Of a DNA stretch of 64,000 nt, positions 53,046-63,900 are shown one piece after another; within the stretch, counting starts at the first letter, position 1, and every line of letters starts with the position of its first letter. A program made the position numbers and the translations under genes. The notes under the pieces were generated by a model, which saw only the letters and a list, made by a program, of their open reading frames with translations, ran no database searches and was not told where the DNA came from. This DNA comes from Streptomyces sp. AC550_RSS872 (lineage in GTDB: Bacteria > Actinomycetota > Actinomycetes > Streptomycetales > Streptomycetaceae): assembly GCF_019049285.1 (NCBI RefSeq), contig NZ_JAGMUL010000062.1, positions 62,001-126,000 of the forward strand, in the 5' to 3' direction.

Positions 53046-54037
53046 GGTTTCGTCGTGTCTCCAGTCGGTGCTGTTCGGTCCGGGTGGTCCGGCGGGAAGG
53101 CCCGGGAGACCACGTCCAGCTCGCGCAGTTCGTCGGCGGACAGCCGCAGGGTCGCCCCGGGAAGGAGCTCGGCGAGCTGCCCGGTCGTCCTGCTGCTCGC
53201 GATCGGCGCGGCCACGGACGGCTGCGCGGCGAGCCATGCCAGCGCCACCGCACCGGGGGTGACGGAGCGGCCGGCCGCGACGCGGTCCAGGGCGTCCAGC
53301 AAGGCGTGCGCCTGGGGCCTGCCGGTGTACTGCCGTGCCGCGGCTCCCCGTACGCTCCCGGCGGCGGACGCCGCGTCGCGGTGCTTGCCCGTCAGGAACC
53401 CCTGCGCCAGCCCGAAGTAGGGCACGCAGGAAAGCCTCTCCTCGATACAGAGGGGGAGCAGCTCGCCCTCGAACGGCTCTCGGTCGGCCAGGTTGTACGG
53501 GGGCTGTACCGCCACGAACCGGGCGAGGCCGGCCTTGTCGGACAGGGTGAGGGCTTCCCTCAGCCGGGCTGCGGTGGTGTTCGACGCCGCGAGGTGGCGG
53601 ACCTTCCCGGCCGAGACCAGGGCGTCCAGCGCCGTCAGGGTCTCCTCCAGGGGAGTGTCCGGATCGTCGGCGTGCGTGTAGTAGAGGTCGATCCGGTCCG
53701 TTCGGAGGCGGCGCAGCGAGTCCTCGACGGCCTGGCGGATCACCTTGCGGCCCAGTCCGGACAGGCCCTCCTTGCGGCCCACCTTGGTGGCGATGACCAC
53801 CTGGTCCCGGACCTTGCGCGTGGCGAGCCAGCGGCCGATGACCGTCTCGGACTCGCCGCCGTTGTTGCCGGGGGCCCACTGTGAGTAGGAGTCAGCAGTG
53901 TCGATGAAATTCCCGCCGGCCTCCAGGTATGCGTCGAGGACGGCGAACGAGGTGTCCTGGTCCACGGTCCAGCCGAAGACGCTTCCGCCCAGGCAGAGAG
54001 GGAAGACTTTCATGTCGGATTGCCCAATAGCAGCCAT
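53042..54037 (-). CDS. aldo/keto reductase
   Basis: The 331-residue (beta/alpha)8 reductase has the catalytic tetrad in order: Asp 46 and Tyr 51 in NFIDTADSYS, Lys 85 in VIATKVG, and His 122 in DLYYTHADDP. The NADP-binding end is ASSRTTGQLAELLPG. The start MAAIGQSDMKVFPLCLGG (54037) is preferred; an ATG at 54070 (MTAHRIQKAT) and one at MKVF are alternatives, and no start has a strong ribosome binding site. It is coupled to the JAMM gene downstream. It may reduce a keto or aldehyde group of the product or of an extender unit. Confidence 0.88.
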   Translation of the reverse strand: MAAIGQSDMKVFPLCLGGSVFGWTVDQDTSFAVLDAYLEAGGNFIDTADSYSQWAPGNNGGESETVIGRWLATRKVRDQVVIATKVGRKEGLSGLGRKVIRQAVEDSLRRLRTDRIDLYYTHADDPDTPLEETLTALDALVSAGKVRHLAASNTTAARLREALTLSDKAGLARFVAVQPPYNLADREPFEGELLPLCIEERLSCVPYFGLAQGFLTGKHRDAASAAGSVRGAAARQYTGRPQAHALLDALDRVAAGRSVTPGAVALAWLAAQPSVAAPIASSRTTGQLAELLPGATLRLSADELRELDVVSRAFPPDHPDRTAPTGDTTKP

Positions 54038-54456
54038 GGTCGCTTTCTGAATGCGGTGTGCAGTCATCTTGACTCGGAGAATACGGAGGCATGTCCCCGT
54101 CGTAGTGCGGGTGTATCTCAGATCGCGAACGGTCGAATACTCCGACAGGTTCCTCCGGCGGGCAAGGCTTACTGTCCAACTCGCCCTCCATGTCGGGAAA
54201 GTTCGCGTATGGAGTTGAGTACCGGATTGATGTCTCGCAGGCGGGTGTGAGCCTTCTCGAAAACTCTTGCCGGGCCCCGCCGGTTGACGTAGCGTGGCTC
54301 GGGCCGGCGTGACCATAAATGGCCGGTGTTCGCTGGCGGTTCGGCCGGGAGTCGTAGCGTCGGCGATGAGGTCACCCACTCTCCGGGAATCCCGAGGGAG
54401 GCGTGGCCTCGGGACGGGTGGGCGGCAGAGCCCACCGCATCTGCGGGGGAGCGCTG
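54038..54456. promoter_or_regulatory. divergent region between aldo/keto reductase and PPTase genes
   Basis: These 419 bases contain no ORF with coding character. Base composition is lower in GC than the genes. Promoters for the leftward AKR-JAMM pair and the rightward PPTase must lie here, but no convincing -35/-10 pair was found. Confidence 0.45.
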
Positions 54457-55113
54457 ATGATCGAAAGGCTGTTACCGGCTGCGGTGGCCGTCGCGGAGAC
54501 GCGCGACGACCCACCCCACGCGCCGCTCCTTGACGGGGAGTCGGAAATCGTGAGCCGCGCAGTGGAAGAGCGAAGACGGGAGTTCGCCGCCGTCCGCTGG
54601 TGTGCGCGAAGAGCGCTCGCGGACCTGGGTGTCGGTCCCGTTCCCATTCTGCCGGGCGAGCGCGGCGCCCCTGTGTGGCCGGAGGGCCTCGTCGGCAGCA
54701 TGACCCACTGCGACGGATACCGCGGGGCGGCCGTGGCCCGGGTGTCCGACGGCGTGCTCGCGGTCGCTGTCGACGCAGAGCCCCATCTGCCCCTGCCGGA
54801 CGGGGTGCTGGGCGTCATGGCGCTCCCGGCGGAGCGGCTGCGGATCGCGGACATGGGGCGATTCGATCCCGAAGTCCATTGGGACCGGCTGCTGTTCAGC
54901 ATGAAGGAGTGCGTGTACAAGGCTTGGTTCCCGCTCACCCGCACCTGGCTGGGTTTCGAGCAGGCGGACATCACGATCGAGCACGGGGGCACCTTCTCGG
55001 CCCGTCTGCCGGCAGCCGATCCCGCTGTACCCGCCGACGGGTTCACCGGCCGGTGGCTTGTGGAGGAGGGGCTGATCGGCACTGCCCTCGCGGTGCCGGC
55101 GGCGCGGTCCTGA
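54457..55113 (+). CDS. Sfp/EntD-type 4'-phosphopantetheinyl transferase
   Basis: The 218-residue protein has the EntD-like pattern. FAAVRWCARRAL is the early CoA-contact helix, VGSMTHCDGYRGAAVA contains the conserved Thr-His, VAVDAEPH holds the Mg-binding acid pair, and FSMKECVYKAW is the signature helix. It converts apo ACP/PCP domains to the holo form and so is needed for both megasynthetases. GGGGGAG lies 6 bases upstream of ATG 54457. Codon 6 is TTA (54472-54474), which in Streptomyces makes translation dependent on the bldA tRNA. A hairpin with a T-run follows the gene. Confidence 0.93.
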   Translation: MIERLLPAAVAVAETRDDPPHAPLLDGESEIVSRAVEERRREFAAVRWCARRALADLGVGPVPILPGERGAPVWPEGLVGSMTHCDGYRGAAVARVSDGVLAVAVDAEPHLPLPDGVLGVMALPAERLRIADMGRFDPEVHWDRLLFSMKECVYKAWFPLTRTWLGFEQADITIEHGGTFSARLPAADPAVPADGFTGRWLVEEGLIGTALAVPAARS

Positions 55114-55591
55114 CCGAGCGTGTGCCGGCGTCCGGGACGCAGCAGGCTCTCGGTTTGCGTACATCAACGAAGTAATCACGCCATCGACGCGAAGTCGCCA
55201 TCCGGGGACTTTTGCTTTATCAATTCCCATGACGGAAAAATATGGGCTGGTGATTCAGGTCGCAGACGGCTCGGCTGGTGATGATCATGTCTGTGACATA
55301 CTCGGAGAGCGATATGTTCTATTCGGCGAGATGGAGCTGACGTAAGGGCGAGGGTGACGGGGCCTGCTGGATACCCTGCACGGTCCTGAATTCCTCGCAC
55401 GGGGGCAGGTGGACATTGCGCGGCGAATGCGGCCGCGGTGCGGATCTCGCGAGTTTGACCTCTCGCGTGGCTTCCGTTTGCAATCGCCAACTTCCGACCG
55501 TGTCGCTGCGCATGTCGCGGCGGGCGCCCAGTTCTCCCTTTCCTCCACACCCGCGGCATGCGGTGACAGTATGAGGCCCAGGGGCTTCCCC
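55114..55591. other. gene-poor low-GC stretch
   Basis: After the PPTase terminator about 370 bases of unusually AT-rich sequence (for this genome) hold no convincing ORF on either strand. A frame open from 55409 runs into the zinc-ribbon gene but lacks coding character before about 55570. It may carry the promoter of that gene. Confidence 0.5.
55192..55220 (+). terminator. terminator after the PPTase gene
   Basis: AAGTCGCC-ATCC-GGGGACTT forms an 8-bp stem with one mismatch, immediately followed by a T-rich run (TTTGCTTT). This is one of the few classic Rho-independent shapes in the window. Confidence 0.5.
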
Positions 55592-56416
55592 ATGGTGCAG
55601 ACGGGAATTGAAGTGTCAAACGATGTACAGCAGATCGATCGATGTCACAGTTGCAAACGTGACGTGGTTCGGATGCGGCAGGCCGGTCAGGGTCGGCTGC
55701 ATGTGTGTGGAAGTTGTTTCGATCAGTTCAGGCGAAATCTGATATCCCTGCCGCACCTCTACCGCCAGTGCGAGGAAATGCTGACGGTGACGCCGCAGAA
55801 GGGTGAGAAGGTATCCCGTCAGCCAGGCCGGGGGATCTCACTCAATTCCAGTGCGGTGGAGGCCCGGGATTCTGTCCGGGCGCGCCTGCTGGCCTGGTCC
55901 GACCTGGTCGCAACCGAGCGGGCCTGCGCCGCCCCCGACCGGTCGGTAAACGTCATGGCGGCTTTTCTCCACCGTCATGCCCATTGGCTCTGCGCGCACA
56001 CGGCGGCCGCTGACGTCGTCGCTGAGATCGCCGAGACCGCGGCCACCGCGAAACGGGCCGCCTATCCCCACCAGGCGCGCAAGTTCAGGGTCGGCCCGTG
56101 TGTCGAGCAGCAGTGCGGCGGCTCCCTGGTCGCCGTGATCCAGCCCCATGAGCAGCTCCTGCCGAGCGAACTGCGCTGCGACATCGACCCCGAGCACGCC
56201 TGGCCCGCGCACCGCTGGCGCGAACTGGACCGGCAGGTGAGCCGGCAGAACGCCTCGGGCGGCGAGCGCTGGCTCACCGTCGTGGAGGTCTCCAAGCTGT
56301 GGGGCCTGTCCACCAGCAACGTCTACCGGCTCGCGTCGGTGAACAGTTGGCGGCGTCGCGCGGACGGCCGCAGGGTCTACTACTACGAGGCCGACGTGCT
56401 CCAGTCCGTGGGCTGA
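55592..56416 (+). CDS. zinc-ribbon protein with C-terminal helix-turn-helix, possible regulator
   Basis: About 274 residues. Four Cys form a ribbon near the N-terminus (CHSC at 18-21, CGSC at 39-42). The middle is alpha-helical with AAFLHRHAHWLCAH. The last 50 residues (RWLTVVEVSKLWGLSTSNVYRLASVNSWRRRADGRR) look like a MerR/excisionase-type HTH that reads a DNA site. The start is uncertain: ATG 55592 has no clear ribosome binding site, ATG 55571 has GGTGA. The family is common in Streptomyces genomes near mobile DNA, and the surrounding GC is lower. It is the only DNA-binding candidate within the cluster; a link to cluster control is unproven. Confidence 0.65.
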   Translation: MVQTGIEVSNDVQQIDRCHSCKRDVVRMRQAGQGRLHVCGSCFDQFRRNLISLPHLYRQCEEMLTVTPQKGEKVSRQPGRGISLNSSAVEARDSVRARLLAWSDLVATERACAAPDRSVNVMAAFLHRHAHWLCAHTAAADVVAEIAETAATAKRAAYPHQARKFRVGPCVEQQCGGSLVAVIQPHEQLLPSELRCDIDPEHAWPAHRWRELDRQVSRQNASGGERWLTVVEVSKLWGLSTSNVYRLASVNSWRRRADGRRVYYYEADVLQSVG

Positions 56417-56456
56417 CGCCGTCCCGTCGAGGCTTGTGCGTGGCGGCAGTTGACTC

Positions 56457-56496
56457 TTGACTTCCGGTCTGACGGCTAAGAGTATGAAAGTCAGAC
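56457..56496 (+). promoter_or_regulatory. candidate promoter with flanking inverted repeat
   Basis: TTGACT (56457-56462), 17 bases, then GAGTAT (56480-56485) fits a sigma-70-like promoter pointing to the acyl-CoA dehydrogenase gene. A 7-bp inverted repeat GTCTGAC (56467-56473) / GTCAGAC (56490-56496) brackets the -10, as an operator would. The rest of the 322-base gap to the GTG start at 56739 shows no coding frame. Confidence 0.35.
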
Positions 56497-56738
56497 TGCA
56501 CACGTGTCTGTGCAGGTCGCGCCCTGAACCGTCCTTCGAACCGGTCAGGCGGAGCACCAACCCGGCGGTGACACCGACACCGTTGAGACGCCACGCGGTA
56601 CCGTCCCGGCGCCCGGCGGCCCACCCCGGTCCTCCCCACTTCCACGAGCGTCCTTCGACCGATGACGCTCGGCTCGCGCGCGCCCACCGTGGCGCGGCAG
56701 TTCACTCCTCCGCTCGTGACACAAGGTGGTGCTTGTTT

Positions 56739-57896
56739 GTGATCGTCCAGTTGTCTCCGGATCAGCGGGCGGCCTGGAGCCGGTTCAAGGCCCTCGCCGA
56801 GAAGGAGATCCTTCCGCACGCCGCCGCGTTCGACGCCGAACAGGCGATCTCCACGGACGTGGTGCGCGCGCTCGCCGACGCAGGCTGCCTCGCGGCGCCT
56901 GTGCGGGCGGACAGCGGTGGCGGCGGCATGGACTGGGTGACGTACGGGCTGCTGAGCGAGGAGCTCGGCCGCGCGTGCCAGAACATCCGCAACTTCGTCG
57001 CCGTCGAGGACATGGTGGCGCAGGCGCTCGACCGCTGGGGCACCGCCGAGCAGCGGGACCGCTGGATCGGCCCGATCCGCCGCGGCGAGACGCTCGCCGC
57101 CTTCGCCCTCACCGAACCGGGCATCGGCTCCGACGCGGCCTCCATCGAGATGGACGCCGAGCCCGTCGCCTCACCGGACGGGGAGGACGGCTTCGTCCTG
57201 CGCGGGAGCAAGAAGTGGATCAGCTTCGGCCAGATCGCGGACCTCTTCCTCGTCTTCGCCAAGCTGGACGGCAAGCACACCGCGTTCCTGGTCGAGCGGG
57301 ACACTCCCGGCCTCACCGTCAACCCCCTCAACGGCCTGCTGGGCCTGCGGGGTTCCATGCTCGGTGAGCTCGTCTTCGACGACTGCCGCATCCCCGCCGG
57401 CGCGCTGGTGGGCCGGCCCGGCATGGGTCTGACCTTCATCGCCTCCTCCTCCCTCGACCTGGGCCGCTACAGCACCGCGTGGGGATCGGTCGGACTGGCC
57501 CAGGCGTGCATGGAGGCCTCGGTCCGGCACGCCGACGCGCGCCACCAGTACGGCGGCCCGATCAGCGACCACCAGTTGGTGCGGCGGATGCTCGCCGACA
57601 TGGTCACTGACATCACCGCCACCAGGGCCCTGTGCCACCAGGCCGGACTGAGCAAGGACCAGGGCGAGGCGGACGCGGTCAACCTCACCCTCATGGCCAA
57701 GTACCGTGCCTCGCTGCTGGCCAACAAGGCCGCCGCCGACGCCGTGCAGATCCAGGGAGCGCAGGGCATCGGCACGCCCGGTCAGGTGGAACGGCACTTC
57801 AGGGACGCCAAGGTCATGGAGATCATCGAGGGCACCACTCAGATCCAGCAGTCCATGCTCGGCCAGTACGCCAGGCAGGTCGTCGGTCGCGGCTGA
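56739..57896 (+). CDS. acyl-CoA dehydrogenase-family enzyme, probable ACP-substrate oxidase
   Basis: A GTG start with AAGGTGG nine bases upstream gives 385 residues beginning (M)IVQLSPDQRAAW. FAD-binding and substrate motifs are FALTEPGIGSDA, GSKKWISFGQIAD and LGLRGSMLGELVFDDC. Residues near the C-terminus include QGAQGIGTPGQVERHFRDAKVMEIIEGTTQIQ, with the catalytic Glu position in IIEGT. In zwittermicin-type and methoxymalonyl operons such enzymes oxidise an ACP-bound aldehyde or alcohol together with a 3-hydroxyacyl-CoA dehydrogenase. That role fits here, although the gene is 8 kb from its proposed partner and directly ahead of the second NRPS. Confidence 0.88.
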   Translation: MIVQLSPDQRAAWSRFKALAEKEILPHAAAFDAEQAISTDVVRALADAGCLAAPVRADSGGGGMDWVTYGLLSEELGRACQNIRNFVAVEDMVAQALDRWGTAEQRDRWIGPIRRGETLAAFALTEPGIGSDAASIEMDAEPVASPDGEDGFVLRGSKKWISFGQIADLFLVFAKLDGKHTAFLVERDTPGLTVNPLNGLLGLRGSMLGELVFDDCRIPAGALVGRPGMGLTFIASSSLDLGRYSTAWGSVGLAQACMEASVRHADARHQYGGPISDHQLVRRMLADMVTDITATRALCHQAGLSKDQGEADAVNLTLMAKYRASLLANKAAADAVQIQGAQGIGTPGQVERHFRDAKVMEIIEGTTQIQQSMLGQYARQVVGRG

Positions 57897-57976
57897 CCAC
57901 CGACCGGTACGTCGCCCGGGCCGCAGATCCGGCCACCGCAGACAACACCTCGATCACGGGGGAAGGACCAGCCTCG

Positions 57977-60900
57977 ATGAACAGTGGACGGCCTGCGAGC
58001 CGCATCGCCGACTCGCTCACCGGTCTGTTGCTGCGTCGCTCCGCGGAGCAACCCGACTCCGTCGCCTACACCTTCCTGGAGCGCGACAGCGAGGTCTCCT
58101 GGACCTACGGCGAACTTGACGCCCGGGCCCGGGAGATCGGCGCGACACTTCAGCGGCACTGCGCGCCGGGGGAGCGCGTGGTGCTCGTCCTGCCGCCCGG
58201 ACTCGACTACGTCGCCTCGTTCTTCGGATGCCTGTACGCCGGGGTCATCGCCGTCCCCGTGTACCCGCCGAACGGGGCCGGCCTGGTCCGCAGCCTGTCC
58301 CGGCTGGAGGCGATCGTCTCCGACGCCCGCCCGACCGCGGCCCTGACCCTCGGGGCCGTCGCGGCGCAGCGCGACGCGTTCGCCGAGTCCAACCCCCTGT
58401 TGGGCACGCTCCGGTGGATCGGGGTGGACACCGACGTGGCCCCGGAGGCCGACTGGCGGCCGGTGCCGGTGCCCCGTGACGCACTCGCCTTCCTCCAGTA
58501 CACCTCCGGTTCCACCGGCACTCCCAAGGGGGTGATGGTCAGCCACTCGAACCTGCTGCACAACGGCGCGGACATCGAGCGGTTCTTCCAGCTCACACCC
58601 GACAGCAAAACCGTGATCTGGCTGCCGCCCTACCACGACATGGGCCTCATCGGGGGCATCCTTCAGCCGCTGTACACCGGATACCCGACGGTGCTGATGG
58701 CGCCCATGGCCTTCGCTGCGGACCCCCTGCGCTGGCTGCGGACCATCTCCGACCACCGTGCCACGACCAGCGGCGGGCCGAACTTCGGCTACGAGCTGTG
58801 CCTGCGCAAGATCTCCCCCGAGCAGTTGGAGGGCCTGGACCTGAGCTGCTGGCAGGTCGCCTTCAACGGCGCCGAGCCCGTCCGCGCCGACGTCATGGAC
58901 GCCTTCGCGGACTTCCTGGCGCCCACCGGCTTCCGCCGCGAGGCGTTCTATCCCTGCTACGGACTGGCCGAAGGCACCCTCATCGTCACCGGCGGCTCGC
59001 CCAAGGCGGCACCCGTCGTGCGCGAGACCGAGGGCGCCGACCCCGTGGTGGGCTGTGGACAGCCCTCTCCTGAACAGGAACTGGCCATCGTCGACCCCGA
59101 GACGCGCCGACGCCGCGTGGACGGAGAGGTCGGGGAGATCTGGGTCAGCGGCCCGAGCGTCGCCCAGGGTTACTGGGAGCGCCCCGAGACCAGCGCCGAG
59201 GTGTTCGGCGCGCGCATCGAGGGCTCGGGGGAAGGCCCCTTCCTGCGCACCGGCGACCTCGGATACGTCGTCGACGGCGAGCTGTTCGTCTCCGGCCGCA
59301 TCAAGGACCTGATCATCCTGCGTGGGGTGAACCACTACCCGCAGGACATCGAGTACACCGCCTTCCGGTCCCACCCGGCACTCCGGCACAACGGCGGAGC
59401 CTGCTTCACCATCCCCGTCGACGGCCAGGAGGTGCTGGTCGTCACGCACGAGGCCGAGCGGGTCCACCGCGACGCCGACGTGCGGGAGGTCGCGGCGGCG
59501 GTGCGGGCCGCCGTCGGAGAGAACCACCTCATCGCCCCGTACGCCTTCGCGCTGGTCCGGCCCGGACGGCTGCCGCGCACGTCGAGCGGCAAGATCCAGC
59601 GGTTCGCGGCCCGCGAGCAGTACCTGGCCGGCACGCTCACCGTGCTCGGCGTCCACGAGTACGGCCAGGACGACGCGACCGAAGCCTCCGCCGCCGCCGT
59701 CGCAGAACCCGCCCCGGCACGCACGCCTGAGGCGGTGGAGGCGTTCCTGCGGGCGGGCGTCGCGCGGCGCACGGGCGGCGACCCCGACGCCCTGGACCTC
59801 GGCATGTCCGGCCCCGCCCTGGGCCTCGACTCCCTCGACCTCCTGGAGATCCAGCACGAGGTGGAGAAGGCGTTCGGCGTCGAACTCGGGTACGAGGCCA
59901 TGCACGGCGCCCCGGTCCGGGACGTCCTCACGACCGTGGCCGCCGCCGTCGAGGCCGCGCGGGACATGGCCGGACCCGATGCCACCGGCCCCGACGCGCC
60001 TCCCGCCGCCTCACCCGACGAACTGAGCCACGGCGAGCGCGGCCTGTGGTTCCTCGACCACGTCACCGGCTGCGGCCCCGCCTACAACATCGCGGGAGCG
60101 GTACGCCTCCCCGACGACGTCGACCCGGCCGCCCTGCACCGGGCGCTCGACCAGGTGGTGGAGCGCCACACCGCGCTGCGCACCTCGTACAGCGCGGGTG
60201 ACGGGCAGCCGGTGCGCCGGATCGACGCCGAGCGGAAGGTCGTCCTCGACCGTACGGACGTCGCGGACGACGCGCCGGACGCCCTGGAAGACCTGCTCGC
60301 GGACGCCGCTGCCGAGCCCTTCGACCTGACGGAAGGGCCCCTCGTACGAGCCCGGCTGTGCGCGGGCGCCGACGGCCGGCGGGTCCTGCTGCTCGTCATG
60401 CACCACATCGTCGCGGACTTCTGGTCGATGTCCCTGGTCGTGGACGAACTGGCGCGCTGCTACCGGGCGGTGCTGACCGGCACGGCCGCGCAACTGCCGC
60501 CGGCCGGCGACTACGCGGACTTCGTCGCGGCGCAGAAGCGGTACACGCAGAGCCCCGAGGGCGAGGCCGCCGCCGCGTTCTGGGGAGAGCGGCTCGGCGG
60601 CGAACTGCCCGTACTGGAGCTCCCCACCGACCGGCCCCGCCCGCCCGTCCAGACATACCGCGGTGACACCCACGACTTCACCGTGGACGCGGAACTGCTC
60701 GGCGGGCTCACCGCTCTGGCCCGGCAGTCGGGGACGACGCTGTACACCGCGCTGCTGTGCGCCTTCGAGGTCCTGCTGCACCGCTACAGCGGCCAGACCG
60801 ACATCCTGGTCGGCTCGCCGGTGTCCGGCCGGGGCCGCCCCGCGTACGCGGACACCGTCGGCTACTTCGTCAATCCCGTGGTCATCCGCGGCGATCTCGG

Positions 60901-63900
60901 CGGCGACCCGGTCTTCCGCGAGCTGCTGGCCCGGTTCTCCCGGACCGTGTCCGAGTCGCTGGCCCACCAGACGTACCCGTTCGGCCTGCTGGCCGAGCAG
61001 CTCCAGGCGGGTCGCGACCCGGCGCGGTCCCCCGTCTTCCAGGCCATGTTCATCCACCACCAGGCACCCTCCCGGTTCCCCGGCGACCTCGCCGCGGTCG
61101 CCACCGGGCACGGGACGCGGCCCTTCACCGTGGCGGGGCTCGACCTGGCGCCGGTCCACGTGCCGCAGCGGACCGCGCAGTTCGACCTCACCATGATCGT
61201 CGCGGAGCACGGGGACGGTCTCGTCGGACGCGTCCAGTTCAACGCCGACCTGTTCGACCGCGCCACCGTCGCCGACCTCGCCGACAACTTCCGCACCCTG
61301 CTCGCGGGCATCACCGCCGACCCCGACCGGCCCCTGTCCGCGCTGCCGCTGCTGAGCGAGGAGAAGAGCCGGCGCGTACTGGTCGACTGGAACGACACCG
61401 CCCTGGACCTCCCCGGCGAGTTGTGCGTCCACGAGGAGTTCGAGGCGGCGGCCGCCCGTACGCCCGACGCCGTCGCCGTGGTCTTCCGGTCGGCGCTGCT
61501 GACCTATGGGGAGCTGTCCGAGGCGTCGGACCGGCTGGCCCGGGAGCTGGTGGGGCGGGGCGTCGGCGCGGAGTCCCGAGTCGGTATCTGCCTGGACCGC
61601 TCCCCGGAGCTCGTCGTCGCGATGCTGGGCGTCCTCAAGGCCGGCGGCGCGTACGTGCCGCTCGACCCGGACTACCCGCGCGACCGGCTGGACGTGGTCG
61701 TCTCGGACGCGCGGCTCGACCTGCTCGTGACCCGCCGCCGCGTGGCGCACCGGGTGGCGGAGGGCGGCGTCCCCCTCCTCGACGTCGACACCGTCCTCGC
61801 CGCACCCGACGGGCAGACCGGATGCCCGGCCGGTCGGGCATCCGCGGACAACGCCGCGTACCTCCTCTACACCTCCGGCTCGACCGGCGTCCCCAAGGGC
61901 GTGGTGGTCACCCACCGCAACGTGGGCAACTTCTTCGCCGCCATGGACCAGAAGGTCGGCTGCGGGACCGACGACACGATGCTCGCCGTGACCAACGCCG
62001 GGTTCGACATCTCCGTCCTGGAACTGCTGTGGACGCTCACCCGAGGCGCCAAGGTGGTACTGGCGGAGGACGTGCTCTCCCGGCAGGCCGCGCCGGCGGC
62101 CCCGGCCAAGCCCGTCGACTTCAGCCTGTTCTTCTTCGCCAGCGACGCACGCTCCGGCACGGACGACGCCGGCCGGCGCTACGACCTCGTCTTCGACAGC
62201 GCCCGCTTCGCCGACGAGCACGGCTTCACCGCGGTGTGGACCCCCGAGCGGCACTTCCACGAGTTCGGCGGCCTCTACCCCAACCCCTCGGTGCTCAGTG
62301 CCGCCATCGCCGCCGTCACCCGCAACGTGGCCGTCCGAGCGGGCAGTGTCGTCCTGCCGCTGCACTCGCCGGTGCGCGTGGCGGAGGAATGGTCCCTCGT
62401 GGACAACATCTCCGGCGGACGGGCCGGCGTCGCGTTCGCCTCCGGTTGGCACGCCGACGACTTCGTCTTCTTCCCGGAGCGGTACGAGGACCGCAAGGAG
62501 CAGATGTTCCGGGACATCGACACCGTGCAGCGGCTGTGGCGGGGTGAGACGGTCTCCCTGCCCGGCGGCACCGGCAAGCCGGTGGACGTCGCCATCCGCC
62601 CCGCCCCCCTCCAGCCCGCGCTGCCCACCTGGATCACAGCCGCCGGCAGCCCCGACACCTTCGCCAGGGCGGGAGCCATCGGCGCGAACGTCCTCACGCA
62701 CCTCCTCGGCCAGACTGTCGAGCAGGTCGCGGAGAACGTCCGCCGCTACCGCGAGGCACGGCTCCAGCACGGCCACGACCCGGACGCCGGCGTGGTGACC
62801 CTGATGCTGCACACCTTCCTCGGTGACGACGTCGAAGCGGTGAAGGAGCAGGTCCGCGAACCGTTCACGGCTTACCTGCGGTCGTCGGTCGGGCTGATCG
62901 AGAACCTGGTACGCACGCTCGGCCTGCCCGTCGACCTCGCCGCGATGAGCAAGGCCGACATGGACGACCTGCTGGAGTTCGCCTTCAACCGGTACTTCGA
63001 CACCGGCGCGCTGTTCGGCACGCCCGAGTCCGTACGCCCGCTGATCGAGCGGTGCGCCGAGGCGGGGGTCGACGAGATCGCCTGCCTGGTGGACTTCGGG
63101 CTGCCCCGCCAGACGGTGCTGGACGGGCTGCCGGCCCTCGACCAGGTGCGCCGGCGCAGCGGACGCGAAACCGCAACCGACGCCGGCACCGCCGGGGACG
63201 AGGACAGGTCCCTCGCCGGCCAGATCGCAGCCTGGCGCCCGACACTCCTACAGGCGACCCCCTCCGCGATGCGGCTGATGGCCCTCGACAAGGCGGCCGT
63301 GAGCGGACTGGCGTCCCTACGGGCACTGCTGCTGGGCGGCGAGGCGCTCCCACCCGACCTCGCCCGGGAACTGCGCGAACAGTTGCCCGCCCGGCTGATC
63401 AACATGTACGGCCCGACCGAGACGACGATCTGGTCGGCCACCCACGAGGTGACTGCCGTGGAGGAGATGGTGCCGCTCGGCGGCCCCATCGCCAACACCC
63501 AGATCCACATCGTCGACGACGGCCTGCGCCCCGTTCCGGTCGGCGTGGCCGGTGAACTGGTGATCGGGGGCGCCGGGCTGGCCCGCGGTTACTGGGGTCG
63601 CCCGGACGCCACCGCCGAGAAGTTCGTGCCGAACCCGTTCACCCGCACGCCCGGGGCGCGCCTGTACCGCACCGGCGACCTCGCCCGCTACCGCCCCGAC
63701 GGCCGCGTCGAGTTCCTCGGGCGGATCGACCGGCAGGTCAAGGTACGAGGGCACCGCATCGAGCTCGGAGACATCGAAGCGGTCCTGGCGGCCCGCGAGG
63801 ACGTACGGGAAGCCGTCGTGATCGCCCAGCGGGAATCGTCCGCCGGCACCCGGCTCGTCGCCTGCGTGGTGGCGGCCGACGGCGCCGCCCCGTCCGCCCG

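Noticed and set aside
55409..55591. Longer N-terminus for the zinc-ribbon/HTH protein
   Set aside because: The upstream frame lacks coding character and a ribosome binding site; the zinc-ribbon domain begins just after ATG 55592.
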